Source: an uncultured Spartobacteria bacterium (GTDB taxonomy: Bacteria > Verrucomicrobiota > Verrucomicrobiia > Chthoniobacterales > Chthoniobacteraceae). Taken from it: DNA of 64,000 nucleotides. Positions within the stretch are counted from its first letter, which is position 1. Every line of letters begins with the position of its first letter. This document shows, piece after piece, positions 49,959 through 58,935 of this stretch. The notes under the pieces were generated by a model. It saw only the letters and a program-made list of their open reading frames with translations, was not told the DNA's origin and ran no database searches. A program made the translations under genes and the position numbers. The stretch spans positions 1 through 64,000 of the forward strand of contig CAIRYQ010000032.1 of assembly GCA_903882875.1 (NCBI GenBank), read 5' to 3'.

Positions 49959-52900
49959 GGCAGTTTCAATTCAGGCAGTTCGCGGATGAGCTTCATCGTC
50001 TCCACGCTCACGGTGACGACCTGGCCGATGAGGCGCACGATGGCTTCCTCGTCGTCGGGCGGGTTCGGGTCGGAAGTGATTTCGCCGTCGGCGTTGCGGT
50101 CCACGCGGTATTGGTCGATCACCCAGGCGAGCGCGCTGCGGTTGCCGAGCCGGTATTCGTGAGCCTCCGGCGGGAGGCCGTGGAGGGTGAGCCACTCGTT
50201 GTAAATCACGGCGTCGCCTTCCTTGGTCAGTTTCATCGCCTCCACGCGCCAGTTCGGCGGCACCTCGTTGTTTTCGATGCGCTTGAGTTTGAAGGGCTTC
50301 ACCGACTCGTAGCCCACGTGCAGGTCGGCCAGCTTGCGGCCCGCGGTGGCGAAGGCGTGGAAATCCTTCGCCGTGCCGGTGAGAGGCGCGCGCGCTAGTT
50401 CGCAACGCAAATGCTCGGCGTAGCGCGAAGCATAGCCCGGGTGATGAAGGACACCGTAGATATAATAGAAGATGTCCTCTCGCGAGATGGCATCGTCACT
50501 GTAGTGGATGAGGAACCGATCAAGTATAGAACGCGGGATGTTGTCCCGCCGGTCGGTGCCGTCTTCGCTGTAGCTGTAAAGTGGAAAGCACTGTGTCGCG
50601 CATCCAAAGGATGCAAAATGAAGATCAACGACGCCGTCTGCCATGAGTGCCATAAACGGCTTCTCTGAACCAATGCCGGTCACGCATATCGCTCGGTTCT
50701 CCTTTCGCGCCTTCGCGTTCGGAAAGTAGTCACCAACGGATCCAAGGCGATCAACAAACAAGCCGGCAAAATACAGCGGCTTTTTTGTAAATGGACGGTA
50801 GAGCGCTTCCTGAATTCGCGCAGCATCGAACTCTGCTTCCACGCCTTCGATCAATCGCTTCTTCAATGTCTCGCTCCATTTGAGGCGAGGAGGGTCGAGA
50901 AAATCGTCGACGTATTTGCCGATACGTTTTCGATCCTTTGGCGGCTTCGCCTTTCTCCGCCAGCGCTCCAACTCGGCATTATAGTCGTCAGCAAACTTTT
51001 CCACGCGCGTTGCGAGCGTCGCCGCGTCGAAATCGTAAACGACCGCATCACGATTCGTGGAGACTCCAAGCGAGTAAGTTCGAAAGATTGTTCCGAGACT
51101 TCCGTTGCCCTGTGCGCGCGCTGCTTTGCTACCGAGCGGGAGGAAATTGGCGAACTCAGTGAAGGAACGAACCTCTTGGCCAATCCAGTTATGGCGAGAG
51201 TCGGGCGTGATTGGTTCAAAATGAACGCCTTTGATATCTTTAGTCTGATCCAGAAAGGCGCACTTCTGTTCTCTCCGCCAATCTATAGGCACTTCGTGAA
51301 ATAGAATCTTTGCGCGCCGCGGGCCGCTCCTTTTCCCCGGCAGACGGATGAAAAGATTGATGCTCACGCCGACCTGGATGCCGAAAACATTGTGTGTTGT
51401 GCCGGAGAGTTCCGGGTTCTTTCGCACGTTGCCGCCGAGATCGACCACGTAAATGAGATCGAAGTCCTGCTCGAGGTGCTTCCTCATTCCGTCGAACGAG
51501 CAATCGCGCAGGAAAGAGTTGTTGTTCACGTAGCACACGACGCCTGCTTCGCCGATGCGATCCGTGGCGAATCGAATGGCTTTGACGTAGGGATCGCTCA
51601 GCTTGCGCACAAGGGTGGCTCCGGAATCGGCGCTGTAGGTTCGCTTTACCTTGCCGTCGATCTCCGGGTATTTGCGGTTCTTGTTGTTGTCGTTCTCGTC
51701 GATCTGTCCGGCGTTGTAGGGCGGGTTCGCGATGATGACGCGGAGGTCTTTCACCGCACGCTGCTTCTTCACCCGCTCGCTGTTGGCTTCGTTGAAGATG
51801 TCGAATTCGCCCTGCTCCTTCTCGACCGTCTCGAAGGTGTCCACGAGGCAGATGCCCTCGAAGGAGTCGTATTGCTTCATCCGCTCGTAGTAGGCGTGCT
51901 CGATATTCATCGAGGCGACGTAGTAGGGCAGGAGGCTCACCTCGTTGCAGTGCAGCTCATGCGCGTATTTGTGCTTCAGGGCCGCGCCGGAGATGTGCTC
52001 GGGCTGCATGATGTTCACGATGAAATTCCCCGTGCCGGTGAAGGGATCGAGGATGTGGACGCCTTCCGCATCGAGCGAGGTTTTGAAATGTATGTCGAGG
52101 ACGTGCGCGACGCTGGCGATCATGAATTGCACGAGCGGCTGCGGGGTATAGACGACGCCGAGCACGTCGGCCTGCTTCACCGCGAAGCCCTGGAAGAACC
52201 GCTCATAGACGATGTTCAGGAACTTCTGCTTTTCGGTGAAGTCCGTGAAGGTCTCCGCGGCGGTCTCGACGGCGAGGTAGAAGGGATCGAGCGCCCGCAG
52301 GAAGTCGTCGCGCCGGAAATGCCGGTCGGAAATCGTGGCGATGACCTTCTCGATGTCGGAGGCGATGACGTTGCGCTCGCGGAAGTTTTCGATGTCGAAA
52401 ATCTTGCGCAGGATGCGCTCGGTGAGGAGATGCTGGACGAGCATTTCCTCGACGGCGGCCTCGGAGAGATTCGGGTTCAGCGAGCCGCGGCAGGTGGTGA
52501 CGAAGCCCGCGAAGGCGGCGGCGTATTTCGGGTTTTCCTTGCGCGCCTTTTTCAGGATCGCGGCGAGGGCCTTGCCGAGTTCGGGCACCTTGTCCTGAAA
52601 CTCGGCGACGGCGCTTTCCCACTGCGCGATGGCCTCGGGGGCGAATTCGAGGAACTTCCCGAGGATGGCGAGGAGCGCCTCGGGCTGGTCGAGCGGCACG
52701 TCGGCGATGCGCTGGCCGTGCTGGTAGAGGACGGCGCGGCGTGGCTCCCAGAAGAGGAGGTTTGCCGTGGGGTAGCCTTTGTCGATCTTCGCGCGGATTT
52801 CCTTGTCGAGGTCATCGCCGGAATCCTTCGCCTCCCAATGCCCGTGCTGGAGGCGGAAGAGATCCATGAGCGTGCCATCGGGCTGGATGCGCCGCCCGCC

Positions 52901-53086
52901 CTTGCCGCGCATGGAGTGCTCTGGGACGAGCTTCCAACCGAAGGGTTTCGCCGCAACTTCGAGGAGCGTGGCGAAGGCGGTCTTCACCGCGAGTTCATGC
53001 GTCGCGCCGAGCGTGCGGAAGGCGTCGAGCGATTCGTAATACGCGGCGACGGCCTTGTGACTTGGGCGGAGAGTCAGGCTCGGCAT
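49955..53086 (-). CDS. Type IIG-like restriction-modification enzyme (nuclease plus N6-adenine methyltransferase)
   Basis: 1043 residues. A PD-(D/E)XK-type nuclease is at the N-terminus: the PDGTLMDLF strand (D near 74) and HWEAKDSGDD (E-A-K). A gamma-class-type methyltransferase follows: motif I DPFTGTGNFIVNI (about 340), catalytic IANPPYN (near 447) and FxGG-type ends. The rest (about 600-1043) is target-recognition-like, with no helicase motif, so it is not a type ISP enzyme. It would methylate and cut the same site. Related fragments lie upstream. The 96-residue gene is coupled at its end. Confidence 0.85.
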   Translation of the reverse strand: MPSLTLRPSHKAVAAYYESLDAFRTLGATHELAVKTAFATLLEVAAKPFGWKLVPEHSMRGKGGRRIQPDGTLMDLFRLQHGHWEAKDSGDDLDKEIRAKIDKGYPTANLLFWEPRRAVLYQHGQRIADVPLDQPEALLAILGKFLEFAPEAIAQWESAVAEFQDKVPELGKALAAILKKARKENPKYAAAFAGFVTTCRGSLNPNLSEAAVEEMLVQHLLTERILRKIFDIENFRERNVIASDIEKVIATISDRHFRRDDFLRALDPFYLAVETAAETFTDFTEKQKFLNIVYERFFQGFAVKQADVLGVVYTPQPLVQFMIASVAHVLDIHFKTSLDAEGVHILDPFTGTGNFIVNIMQPEHISGAALKHKYAHELHCNEVSLLPYYVASMNIEHAYYERMKQYDSFEGICLVDTFETVEKEQGEFDIFNEANSERVKKQRAVKDLRVIIANPPYNAGQIDENDNNKNRKYPEIDGKVKRTYSADSGATLVRKLSDPYVKAIRFATDRIGEAGVVCYVNNNSFLRDCSFDGMRKHLEQDFDLIYVVDLGGNVRKNPELSGTTHNVFGIQVGVSINLFIRLPGKRSGPRRAKILFHEVPIDWRREQKCAFLDQTKDIKGVHFEPITPDSRHNWIGQEVRSFTEFANFLPLGSKAARAQGNGSLGTIFRTYSLGVSTNRDAVVYDFDAATLATRVEKFADDYNAELERWRRKAKPPKDRKRIGKYVDDFLDPPRLKWSETLKKRLIEGVEAEFDAARIQEALYRPFTKKPLYFAGLFVDRLGSVGDYFPNAKARKENRAICVTGIGSEKPFMALMADGVVDLHFASFGCATQCFPLYSYSEDGTDRRDNIPRSILDRFLIHYSDDAISREDIFYYIYGVLHHPGYASRYAEHLRCELARAPLTGTAKDFHAFATAGRKLADLHVGYESVKPFKLKRIENNEVPPNWRVEAMKLTKEGDAVIYNEWLTLHGLPPEAHEYRLGNRSALAWVIDQYRVDRNADGEITSDPNPPDDEEAIVRLIGQVVTVSVETMKLIRELPELKLP

Positions 53087-53094
53087 TGGTGCGG
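52871..53094. repeat. 224-bp duplicated 5' end of the restriction gene, copy 1
   Basis: The start region of the 1043-residue gene, including its first about 70 codons and a few bases of its leader. The other copy is at 54091-54314, in the same orientation, with roughly nine in ten bases identical by eye. Confidence 0.85.
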
Positions 53095-53258
53095 ACAGTT
53101 GTATGCAGGTGTGCGGCGGCGTGGCAATGCGCGGGATGTGGAGAGTGCTTCCAGCCGCAACGGGGACTTAATAATCCCACAGGCAGACCCGTAGCCCGAC
53201 GCGCAGCCCGTCGGATGCCGGGACTTGGATTCGAGCTTCGCGAAGAGCACCTTGGGGA

Positions 53259-53750
53259 TCAGGGAGTTTCGCCGGCGATGCGGAGAACCTGCTCGCAAAG
53301 GCGCGGGTGCATCCAAAATCGCGCGCCAGCGGCAAGGCTGTCGAGGAGCGGGCGCAGGGCGGGAACGAGCTGGCGTTGCCTGCCCTCGATCAGGACGCCG
53401 AGCAGGCCGGAGACGTGGAGGCCGAGGGCGAGTGCGGCGGCGCGTCCGTAGGATTCATCAATGAGCACGTCGGCAATGCCGCGCTCGACGGCGAGCGCGA
53501 TGGCGGCAATTTCACCGGCGTCGAGGTCCGCATTGTTCGCAAGGGTCGTCGGAATGGAGGTGGGATCCGCAACCGTGATGAAGGAAGGAAATCGCAGCCC
53601 GATGAATCGGGGATCGGTGGCAGCTTTGCGCTCGAACTCCAGGCGGACCTGATGCGGAGAGAGGACGTCTTCGTAGATGGCCGGGAGCAGGGACTCAAGG
53701 CGCAGCCAGCAGAGATTCAGGACGACGGAGGTGTCGGTGACGACGATCAC
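53259..53750 (-). CDS. PIN-domain toxin (DUF3368 type)
   Basis: 163 residues starting MIVVTDTSVVLNLCW, with the first PIN aspartate at D6 (VTDTS). Further acidic positions lie in DLDAGEIAAIALA (about 95) and VLIDESYGRAAALALG (about 112). PIN toxins cut RNA. The gene follows the UPF0175 antitoxin and overlaps it by four bases. It sits between the two copies of the duplicated restriction-gene end. Confidence 0.85.
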   Translation of the reverse strand: MIVVTDTSVVLNLCWLRLESLLPAIYEDVLSPHQVRLEFERKAATDPRFIGLRFPSFITVADPTSIPTTLANNADLDAGEIAAIALAVERGIADVLIDESYGRAAALALGLHVSGLLGVLIEGRQRQLVPALRPLLDSLAAGARFWMHPRLCEQVLRIAGETP

Positions 53751-53986
53751 TGCCGGTGCATTCTTTCGAGCGCCGCGAGGTCCTGCTCAAGCATCTCCTC
53801 GGTGAAGGAGGGGATTTTCCGGCGAAACAATTCCTCGTCGAACTCGAAGGAACCAAGCCCGGCAATGCGGGCGCACACGCTGCGCGAGACGCGTCCGGCG
53901 GCAAACAGGCCGCAGGCGAGGTCGAGCCGCAATTGCGCTTCATCAAGATGCAGCAATGCCGGGTCATCGGGCAATGTGATGATCAT
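53747..53986 (-). CDS. UPF0175-family antitoxin
   Basis: 79 residues with the UPF0175 order: an N-terminal strand (MIITLPDD), a helix LRLDLACGLFAAGRVSRSVCARIAGLGSFEFDEELFRRKI (abbreviated), then the LFRRKIPSFTEEML region. These pair with DUF3368 PIN toxins. It starts the two-gene module and is coupled to the toxin by an ATGA overlap. Confidence 0.85.
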   Translation of the reverse strand: MIITLPDDPALLHLDEAQLRLDLACGLFAAGRVSRSVCARIAGLGSFEFDEELFRRKIPSFTEEMLEQDLAALERMHRQ

Positions 53987-54045
53987 GGGAGAACGATAGG
54001 CGGGCGTTCAGTGGTTTCCAAGGTGCAATTCCGGTTGCACCAGGG

Positions 54046-54306
54046 TCAGTTGAGTTCCATCCAGCACTTGAGAACCGGCTTCACGCCGAGCGTGCCATCG
54101 GGCTGGATGCGCCTGCCGCCCTTGCCGCGCATGGAGTGCTCTGGGACGAGTTTCCAGCCGAAGGGTTTCGCCGCCGTTTCGAGGAGCGTGGCGAAGGCAC
54201 TGCGCACCGCCGTTTCATGCGTCGCGCCGAGCGTGCGGAAGGCGTCGAGCGATTCGTAATACGCGGCGACGGCCTTGTGACTTGGGCGGAGAGTCAGGCT
54301 CGGCAT
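54046..54306 (-). pseudogene. Truncated copy of the restriction-enzyme N-terminus
   Basis: 86 residues. Residues 1-71 are nearly identical to the start of the 1043-residue protein (MPSLTLRPSHKAVAAYYESL and on), then the sequence changes to VKPVLKCWMELN and stops. The nuclease D of PDGT is present but the rest is missing, so it cannot be active. It results from the duplication described at 52871. Confidence 0.8.
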
Positions 54307-54314
54307 TGGTGCGG
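54091..54314. repeat. 224-bp duplicated 5' end of the restriction gene, copy 2
   Basis: Matches 52871-53094 in the same orientation. Both copies are followed, after about 16-21 unlike bases, by GCGGCGGCGTGGCAATGCG, so the promoter region was probably duplicated too. Confidence 0.85.
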
Positions 54315-54392
54315 TTCTTTTAAGCGGGACTGCGGCGGCGTGGCAATGCGGGTGTTCCATTTTGACGGGAACCCGAAGCAGCAGCCGCCGGC

Positions 54393-54578
54393 GTGGTCGT
54401 TGCCGGGGCGCAGCACGCCGAGGAGATCCGTCAGGAAAAGCTGCGCATTCGCCCGCTCACTCGCGGCAGCATTGCTCCAGCGCGCGATGAAATCATCGGG
54501 GGAAGTTGGCGGTTCAGCCGTGGCCACTGGCGGGAAGCGGCAGGCCCGCGGGCGGGTGGCAAGCCGTCGCAATCCCAC
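54393..54578 (-). pseudogene. N-terminal fragment of a second DNA methyltransferase
   Basis: The segment PPTSPDDFIARWSNAAASERANAQLFLTDLLGVL matches the start of class-I DNA methyltransferases of large R-M genes (the DFIxRW...ERANxQLFL helix pair). It continues as unrelated sequence into the duplicated region. With the copy above it suggests repeated loss of modification genes at this locus. Confidence 0.55.
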
Positions 54579-54602
54579 GCAAGGGCGCGGGAATATTGCG
54601 CG

Positions 54603-55865
54603 TCAGCGGCCCTTCGGCTTGATGAACATGACCTCCGCGCGATCGATCCACTTTTTGCGCAAGTCGAGGCGGAACCAGCCGTCGGCATTCTTTCGGTTGA
54701 TGCGGCAGCCGGAGCGCGGGCCGAATTCCTTGAGGTCGTATTGCGCCCACGTCCTCCCCATGTCGGGCGACCAGATGATGCCGTTCGCATACGTCGAGGC
54801 GGGCGCGCAGTGCGTCGCGAGCATCACGCCGTCCTGGATGATCATGTTTGCGGACTCAAATTTCGGATTGAACAGCAGCGTGTGCTTCGACGTGTCAGTG
54901 ATGTCCGCGGGCGCGCAGGTGAAGATGCCGCGGTCGTGCTCGGGGCCGACCTTCGGGCCGTTTGCGTCGGCGATCCAATGGACGCGGCCGTCCACGAAGT
55001 TGATCCCCCCGCACTTGAAACGGGAGTCGGAGTTCACGCTGATGATCACCTTCCAGCTCCACGCATCCGCCTTCGCGTCGTAGGTGCCGCGCAGCCAGTG
55101 GCACTCGTTGCCGTGGCCGCGATCAATGTCCCCGGTGCAGGCGTAGAAGGCGTTCTCGGTCGGGCTGTAGGTCACGTTGTGGATGTGGCGCGCGATGACC
55201 CTGTTCGTGGCGTCGCCGAGCATCGGCGCATCGGGCGCGGCGCCCTTTTGCTGGAACTTCGGATTCTGCCCGAACGAATACGCGAGCTTCACGGTCGCGC
55301 CGCTGTCGGTGGAGTAGAAGATGTTCACCGGCACCGCGCCGCCGATCACGTTGCAGTAGTTCCCCCACACGAGCATTTCCCTGCCTTCCACCTCGAAGCA
55401 GTGCTCGCCGTCGAGCGAGTGAAAATACCAGCCGGGCAGCGCGGGATCGAGCGGCGTGTGCGGGAGGTAGTCGCTGCCGTCGGCGCGCTTCACGAGGATC
55501 TCGCGGTGCGTCCTGAGATTGTCCGTGCTCAGGAAGAGCCGCGTGCTCGTGGCGAAGAGGACGTTCCCGTTTTTCAAAATCACGCTGAATGTGATCGCGT
55601 CCGCATCGGGAAATTCCGCGCGGTGCGCCCACGTCTTCGCATTGTCCTCGGAGAGAAAAATCTTCCCGCCGCCGAAGCCGAACGCCTTGTGGTCGCGCTG
55701 AGAATCAATGTAGGGCCCCTCGGGCGCGCCGCGGTAGAAGAAGTGCTCGGTCTCGCCCACGATGCCCGGCTCGGCGTGCAGCGTGAAGGCGTCCGCCAGC
55801 ACGAGACCGCCGAGGGTGGTCCCGAGAAAATTGCGACGGGTGATGGGTGATGCGGTGTGGTTCAT
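54603..55865 (-). CDS. Tat-exported BNR/sialidase-like beta-propeller protein
   Basis: 420 residues with a Tat signal (ITRRNFLGTTLGG, residues 8-20). The repeated S/T-x-D-x-G-x-T-W-type turns (LSEDNAKTWAHRAEF, FYSTDSGATVKLAY, SPDMGRTWAQYDL) are Asp boxes of BNR propellers. No sialidase catalytic Tyr/Glu arrangement can be placed with confidence. Probably binds or cleaves a glycan in the periplasm or outside. Neighbouring exported proteins on the same strand support that. Confidence 0.75.
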   Translation of the reverse strand: MNHTASPITRRNFLGTTLGGLVLADAFTLHAEPGIVGETEHFFYRGAPEGPYIDSQRDHKAFGFGGGKIFLSEDNAKTWAHRAEFPDADAITFSVILKNGNVLFATSTRLFLSTDNLRTHREILVKRADGSDYLPHTPLDPALPGWYFHSLDGEHCFEVEGREMLVWGNYCNVIGGAVPVNIFYSTDSGATVKLAYSFGQNPKFQQKGAAPDAPMLGDATNRVIARHIHNVTYSPTENAFYACTGDIDRGHGNECHWLRGTYDAKADAWSWKVIISVNSDSRFKCGGINFVDGRVHWIADANGPKVGPEHDRGIFTCAPADITDTSKHTLLFNPKFESANMIIQDGVMLATHCAPASTYANGIIWSPDMGRTWAQYDLKEFGPRSGCRINRKNADGWFRLDLRKKWIDRAEVMFIKPKGR

Positions 55866-56003
55866 GGGTGCGGGGATGGTTACGCGGGAGCGGCTTGGAG
55901 GCGCGTGAGCAGGAGCAGGAAGGCGGGCTTCATTTTGTTCAGCGTGATGGCCAAGGCGGATCGGATGCCGCGGCTTGAATACAGGCCGCGTGAACTTTCG
56001 GGT

Positions 56004-56930
56004 TCACTTGCCGGTTCCCGCTGTATGGACACCGCTCATCGGGTGCTTCGTCACCGCATCCCATGCGATTTCCTGGAGCAGGCGGTTCAGCTTGTCGTCC
56101 CACGCGGGGTTCTTCGCGAGAGCCGCGGGCAGCGGCAGGCCCACGGGGCTGCGTTTGTAGATCACCGCAAAGTGGCAATACGCGGCGAGCACCTCCACGG
56201 GCGCGGTCGGGTGGCCCCAGTTGTCGCGGAAGAGTTCCGTCTGCTGTTTGATGCCCGGCACTTCACCGGCGATGATTTTCTCGCGCAGCGCCACCACGGC
56301 CCGGCCCACGGGCACGGTGACGAGCACGTCCTTGCCGAGCTTCTGGTTGATGCCGCGCACATGCTCGTCAATGTCGTGGTCGTATTGGTCCTGCGCCTTG
56401 CGCAACGCGGGAATGGTCGTCGCGTTGTGGTCCACCTTCTTGCGCGTATCGAGCGGATAGACCGGGTTGTATTCGTCGTTCGGCAGCCAGTATTCCTGCA
56501 CGGTGATGCGGATGTCCCTGTTGTGCTCGAAGGCCAGCGTCGCGAATTTTTCAGTGCCCTCCTCGGGCAGCCAGATCGGCGCAAGGGTGAGCACGTCCAC
56601 CTTCCCCTCGGTGAGCAGTTTCTTCGCGGTATTTTTTTCATCCGCGACATTCCAGTGCTGGATGATGCGCGAGCCGCCGATGGACGACACGCCTGCGATC
56701 TGATGGCCCTTGATTCCCGCGGCCTCCGCCATCGCCGCGATCATCGGCGCGACCCAGACGTGGAAGCTGTGCCCGCAGGTGAGGACACGCAGCCCCGCGG
56801 GAAACGCCGCCGGATTTTTCTCCGCGGCAAAAATGCGTGGAGCGGAAAGGCCGGTCGTGAGCGCGACGAACGCAGCGGCGGCGGAGAAAAAATGGCGGCG
56901 TGAAATGACGGTGTTGGATTTTGGGCTCAT
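56004..56930 (-). CDS. Tat-exported SGNH-like hydrolase
   Basis: 308 residues with a Tat signal (ISRRHFFSAAAAF). The core starts LRVLTCGHSFHVWV, where GHSFH fits the first SGNH block, with VDVLTLAPIW after it and a C-terminal DAVTKHPMSGV that would give the Asp and His. The N block is unclear. Related to GDSL-type esterases by this order only. It lies between the BNR-like protein and a sulfatase on the same strand. Confidence 0.6.
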   Translation of the reverse strand: MSPKSNTVISRRHFFSAAAAFVALTTGLSAPRIFAAEKNPAAFPAGLRVLTCGHSFHVWVAPMIAAMAEAAGIKGHQIAGVSSIGGSRIIQHWNVADEKNTAKKLLTEGKVDVLTLAPIWLPEEGTEKFATLAFEHNRDIRITVQEYWLPNDEYNPVYPLDTRKKVDHNATTIPALRKAQDQYDHDIDEHVRGINQKLGKDVLVTVPVGRAVVALREKIIAGEVPGIKQQTELFRDNWGHPTAPVEVLAAYCHFAVIYKRSPVGLPLPAALAKNPAWDDKLNRLLQEIAWDAVTKHPMSGVHTAGTGK

Positions 56931-57024
56931 GGGTGGGTGTGGATGTGAATGAGCAAATCGAGCTGGCCTCGGCGGCCTTAGCCCCTGCGAACGCGCACCG
57001 TCACGGTTCGCACCTGAGCCCGCG

Positions 57025-58602
57025 CTATTTTTTCACGCCCTTCATGAACTCGTCGCGCGAGATGAAGCCGTCCTTGTCCGTGTCGAACTTCTCGAACCGC
57101 GCCTTCGCACCGTCCTTGTCGGACGCGGTCGCGATGAACTCCTCGAGGCTCAGTTTCCCGTCGTGATTGAGATCGCGCTGGGTGAATCGCGCGACGCGCG
57201 GATCGGCATCCGCCGCCGGAGCAGCGGCATTCGCGCCCTTTTTCTTCGCGGGCATCGCGAGTTTGTTTGCGTCGGCGTCCTCGCCTTTCTCGCCGCCGAA
57301 TTTTTGCGACTGCTTCACGAAATATTCCTCGCGCGGGCCTTCGTGGCTTTTCAAAAGCGCGGCGAGTTTCACCTTCGCAACACGTGCCTCGTGATCGAGC
57401 GCGGGATCGGCGAGCGGGGATTTTTCGAGGTCGTCCTTGGCGACGTTGTAGAATTTCCCGTCGGCATGGAGCTTGTAGTTCTGGTCGTGCGCGAACTCGA
57501 ACTTCGCGGCCGGGCCGCCATCGGGGTTATACCAAGTGTAGCGCCCGTCGCGGGGATTCCCTTTCTCACCACGGAGCTGCGGGAGGAAACTGCGGCCGTC
57601 AATCTTCAGCTCGGCGGGCACCTTCACGCCCGCAGCCTCGCAGATCGTCGGCAGGAAATCCGTCACATCAATCATGTCGCTGCACACTTTCCCGCTCGCG
57701 AAATGTCCGGGCCAGTTGCCGATGCCGGGGACGTGCGTGCCCCACGTCGTGGACGTGCCTTTTCCACCGACGACATCGCGACCTTGGAAACGCGACGGCG
57801 TGCCGCGGCCCGTGCCGTTGTCGCCGAGGATGAGCACCAGCGTGTTGTCGCGCAGGTTCAGATCTTCGAGTTTCGCGATGAGCTTGCTGATGAGCTTGTC
57901 CGTGTAGGCGACCATGTCGGGGAAATGACCCAGCTTCGTCGTGCCGTCGCCGGCGGATTTCGACTGGAGATAGTCCGGGCCGTCCGGCGTCGCGTCGTAG
58001 GGCGCGTGCGTGAGCATCATCGGGTAGTAGAGGAAAAACGGCGCGTCCTTTTTCCGCTGGATGAAGTCGAGCGCGTAGTCGCTCACGATGTCGGGGCCGT
58101 ATTCGTTCTTCGAGTAGTCGTGCTGCTTGCCGTTGATTTCGAGGCCGGGATTCTTGTAGCGGCCCGGCCTGCGGTTGAGCTGCCAAAGCGCATACTCGTC
58201 GAAGCCAAAATGCCCCGGCCCCTCGTATTCACCCTTGAGCTGCCACTTGCCCGTGATGCACGTCGCGTAGCCCGCGTCGCGGAAAAAATTCCCGAACGTC
58301 TTCTGCGAAAAATCGAGGTGGCCGAAGTGCGTGTAGTTCCGCTTGTTGATGATGCCCGTCATCAGCGCCGCGCGCGTCGGCGTGCAGAGCGGCTGCACAT
58401 GCACCTGCTCGAAGCGCACGCCCGTCGCCGCGAGCCTGTCCATCACGGGCGTCTTGTAGCTCTCGCCGCCATTCGCGGTGACGCACTCGTAGCCGAAGTC
58501 ATCAATGAGGATGAGCACGACGTTCGGCTTTTTGTCCGCAGCATGGAGTGCGGCGTACGACGCAAACAGCAGAACAGTGATGAACCGGAGGAGGGTTTTC
58601 AT
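57025..58602 (-). CDS. Secreted sulfatase with C-terminal EF-hand pair
   Basis: 525 residues with a signal peptide. Sulfatase core: VVLILIDDFGYE, formylglycine motif LCTPTR (C73 to R77), TGKWQLKGEY and LVLILGDNGTGRG. The last 50 residues carry two EF-hand loops, DLNHDGKLSLEEF and DTDKDGFISRDEF, which bind calcium and are unusual on sulfatases outside PVC-type bacteria. Calcium-dependent attachment or folding is possible. The start MKTLLRF is inside a longer frame. It stands alone on the minus strand. Confidence 0.9.
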   Translation of the reverse strand: MKTLLRFITVLLFASYAALHAADKKPNVVLILIDDFGYECVTANGGESYKTPVMDRLAATGVRFEQVHVQPLCTPTRAALMTGIINKRNYTHFGHLDFSQKTFGNFFRDAGYATCITGKWQLKGEYEGPGHFGFDEYALWQLNRRPGRYKNPGLEINGKQHDYSKNEYGPDIVSDYALDFIQRKKDAPFFLYYPMMLTHAPYDATPDGPDYLQSKSAGDGTTKLGHFPDMVAYTDKLISKLIAKLEDLNLRDNTLVLILGDNGTGRGTPSRFQGRDVVGGKGTSTTWGTHVPGIGNWPGHFASGKVCSDMIDVTDFLPTICEAAGVKVPAELKIDGRSFLPQLRGEKGNPRDGRYTWYNPDGGPAAKFEFAHDQNYKLHADGKFYNVAKDDLEKSPLADPALDHEARVAKVKLAALLKSHEGPREEYFVKQSQKFGGEKGEDADANKLAMPAKKKGANAAAPAADADPRVARFTQRDLNHDGKLSLEEFIATASDKDGAKARFEKFDTDKDGFISRDEFMKGVKK

Positions 58603-58935
58603 ATTTTGGGCGGTGGCTGGCGGATGCGAAAATAACAGCGCAACCGCGTCACTTTGCCTTCTGTTTTCCGTTCTGCCTGCGTTTGCTCGGCTTGATCTCA
58701 AGCCGCATCACCACCTGTGAGCGGCAATTGAACAGTGCGGCGGGTGTCGGAACGAAGTGCGGCACCTGAGGGCGAATGAAGGCGATGCGCGGTGCGGGCG
58801 GTGTGGCTTACCGGCGTTTGAGGCGTTTCTTGGCGTCCTTGAGCCGATAGCTGTCGCCGTTGGCTTCGAGGCAAGGCTATATTCCGGCCACGGAATTCCG
58901 TTCACTGGATAACTCATGGAGAGTCCGCCATCCGA
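58603..58935. other. Intergenic region with a short IstB-like remnant
   Basis: Apart from the fragment at 58808-58876, no gene is visible. A 69-codon minus-strand frame (58708-58917) is the same stretch in another frame and has no family character. Confidence 0.4.
58808..58876 (-). pseudogene. Possible C-terminal fragment of IstB (IS21-type) ATP-binding protein
   Basis: Twenty-two codons ending LEANGDSYRLKDAKKRLKRR. The GDSYRL block resembles the C-terminal end of IstB helper proteins of IS21-type elements. A stop codon directly upstream shows the rest is gone. A chance match of this short stretch is possible. Confidence 0.35.

Noticed and set aside
51392-53194. 600-codon plus-strand open frame
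   Set aside because: Antisense to the nuclease-methyltransferase gene; no family character.
53074-53316. 80-codon minus-strand gene upstream of the restriction gene
   Set aside because: It overlaps the start of the restriction gene and the PIN gene end; composition is shadow-like.
58708-58917. 69-codon minus-strand gene
   Set aside because: It overlaps the IstB-like fragment in another frame and has no recognisable features.
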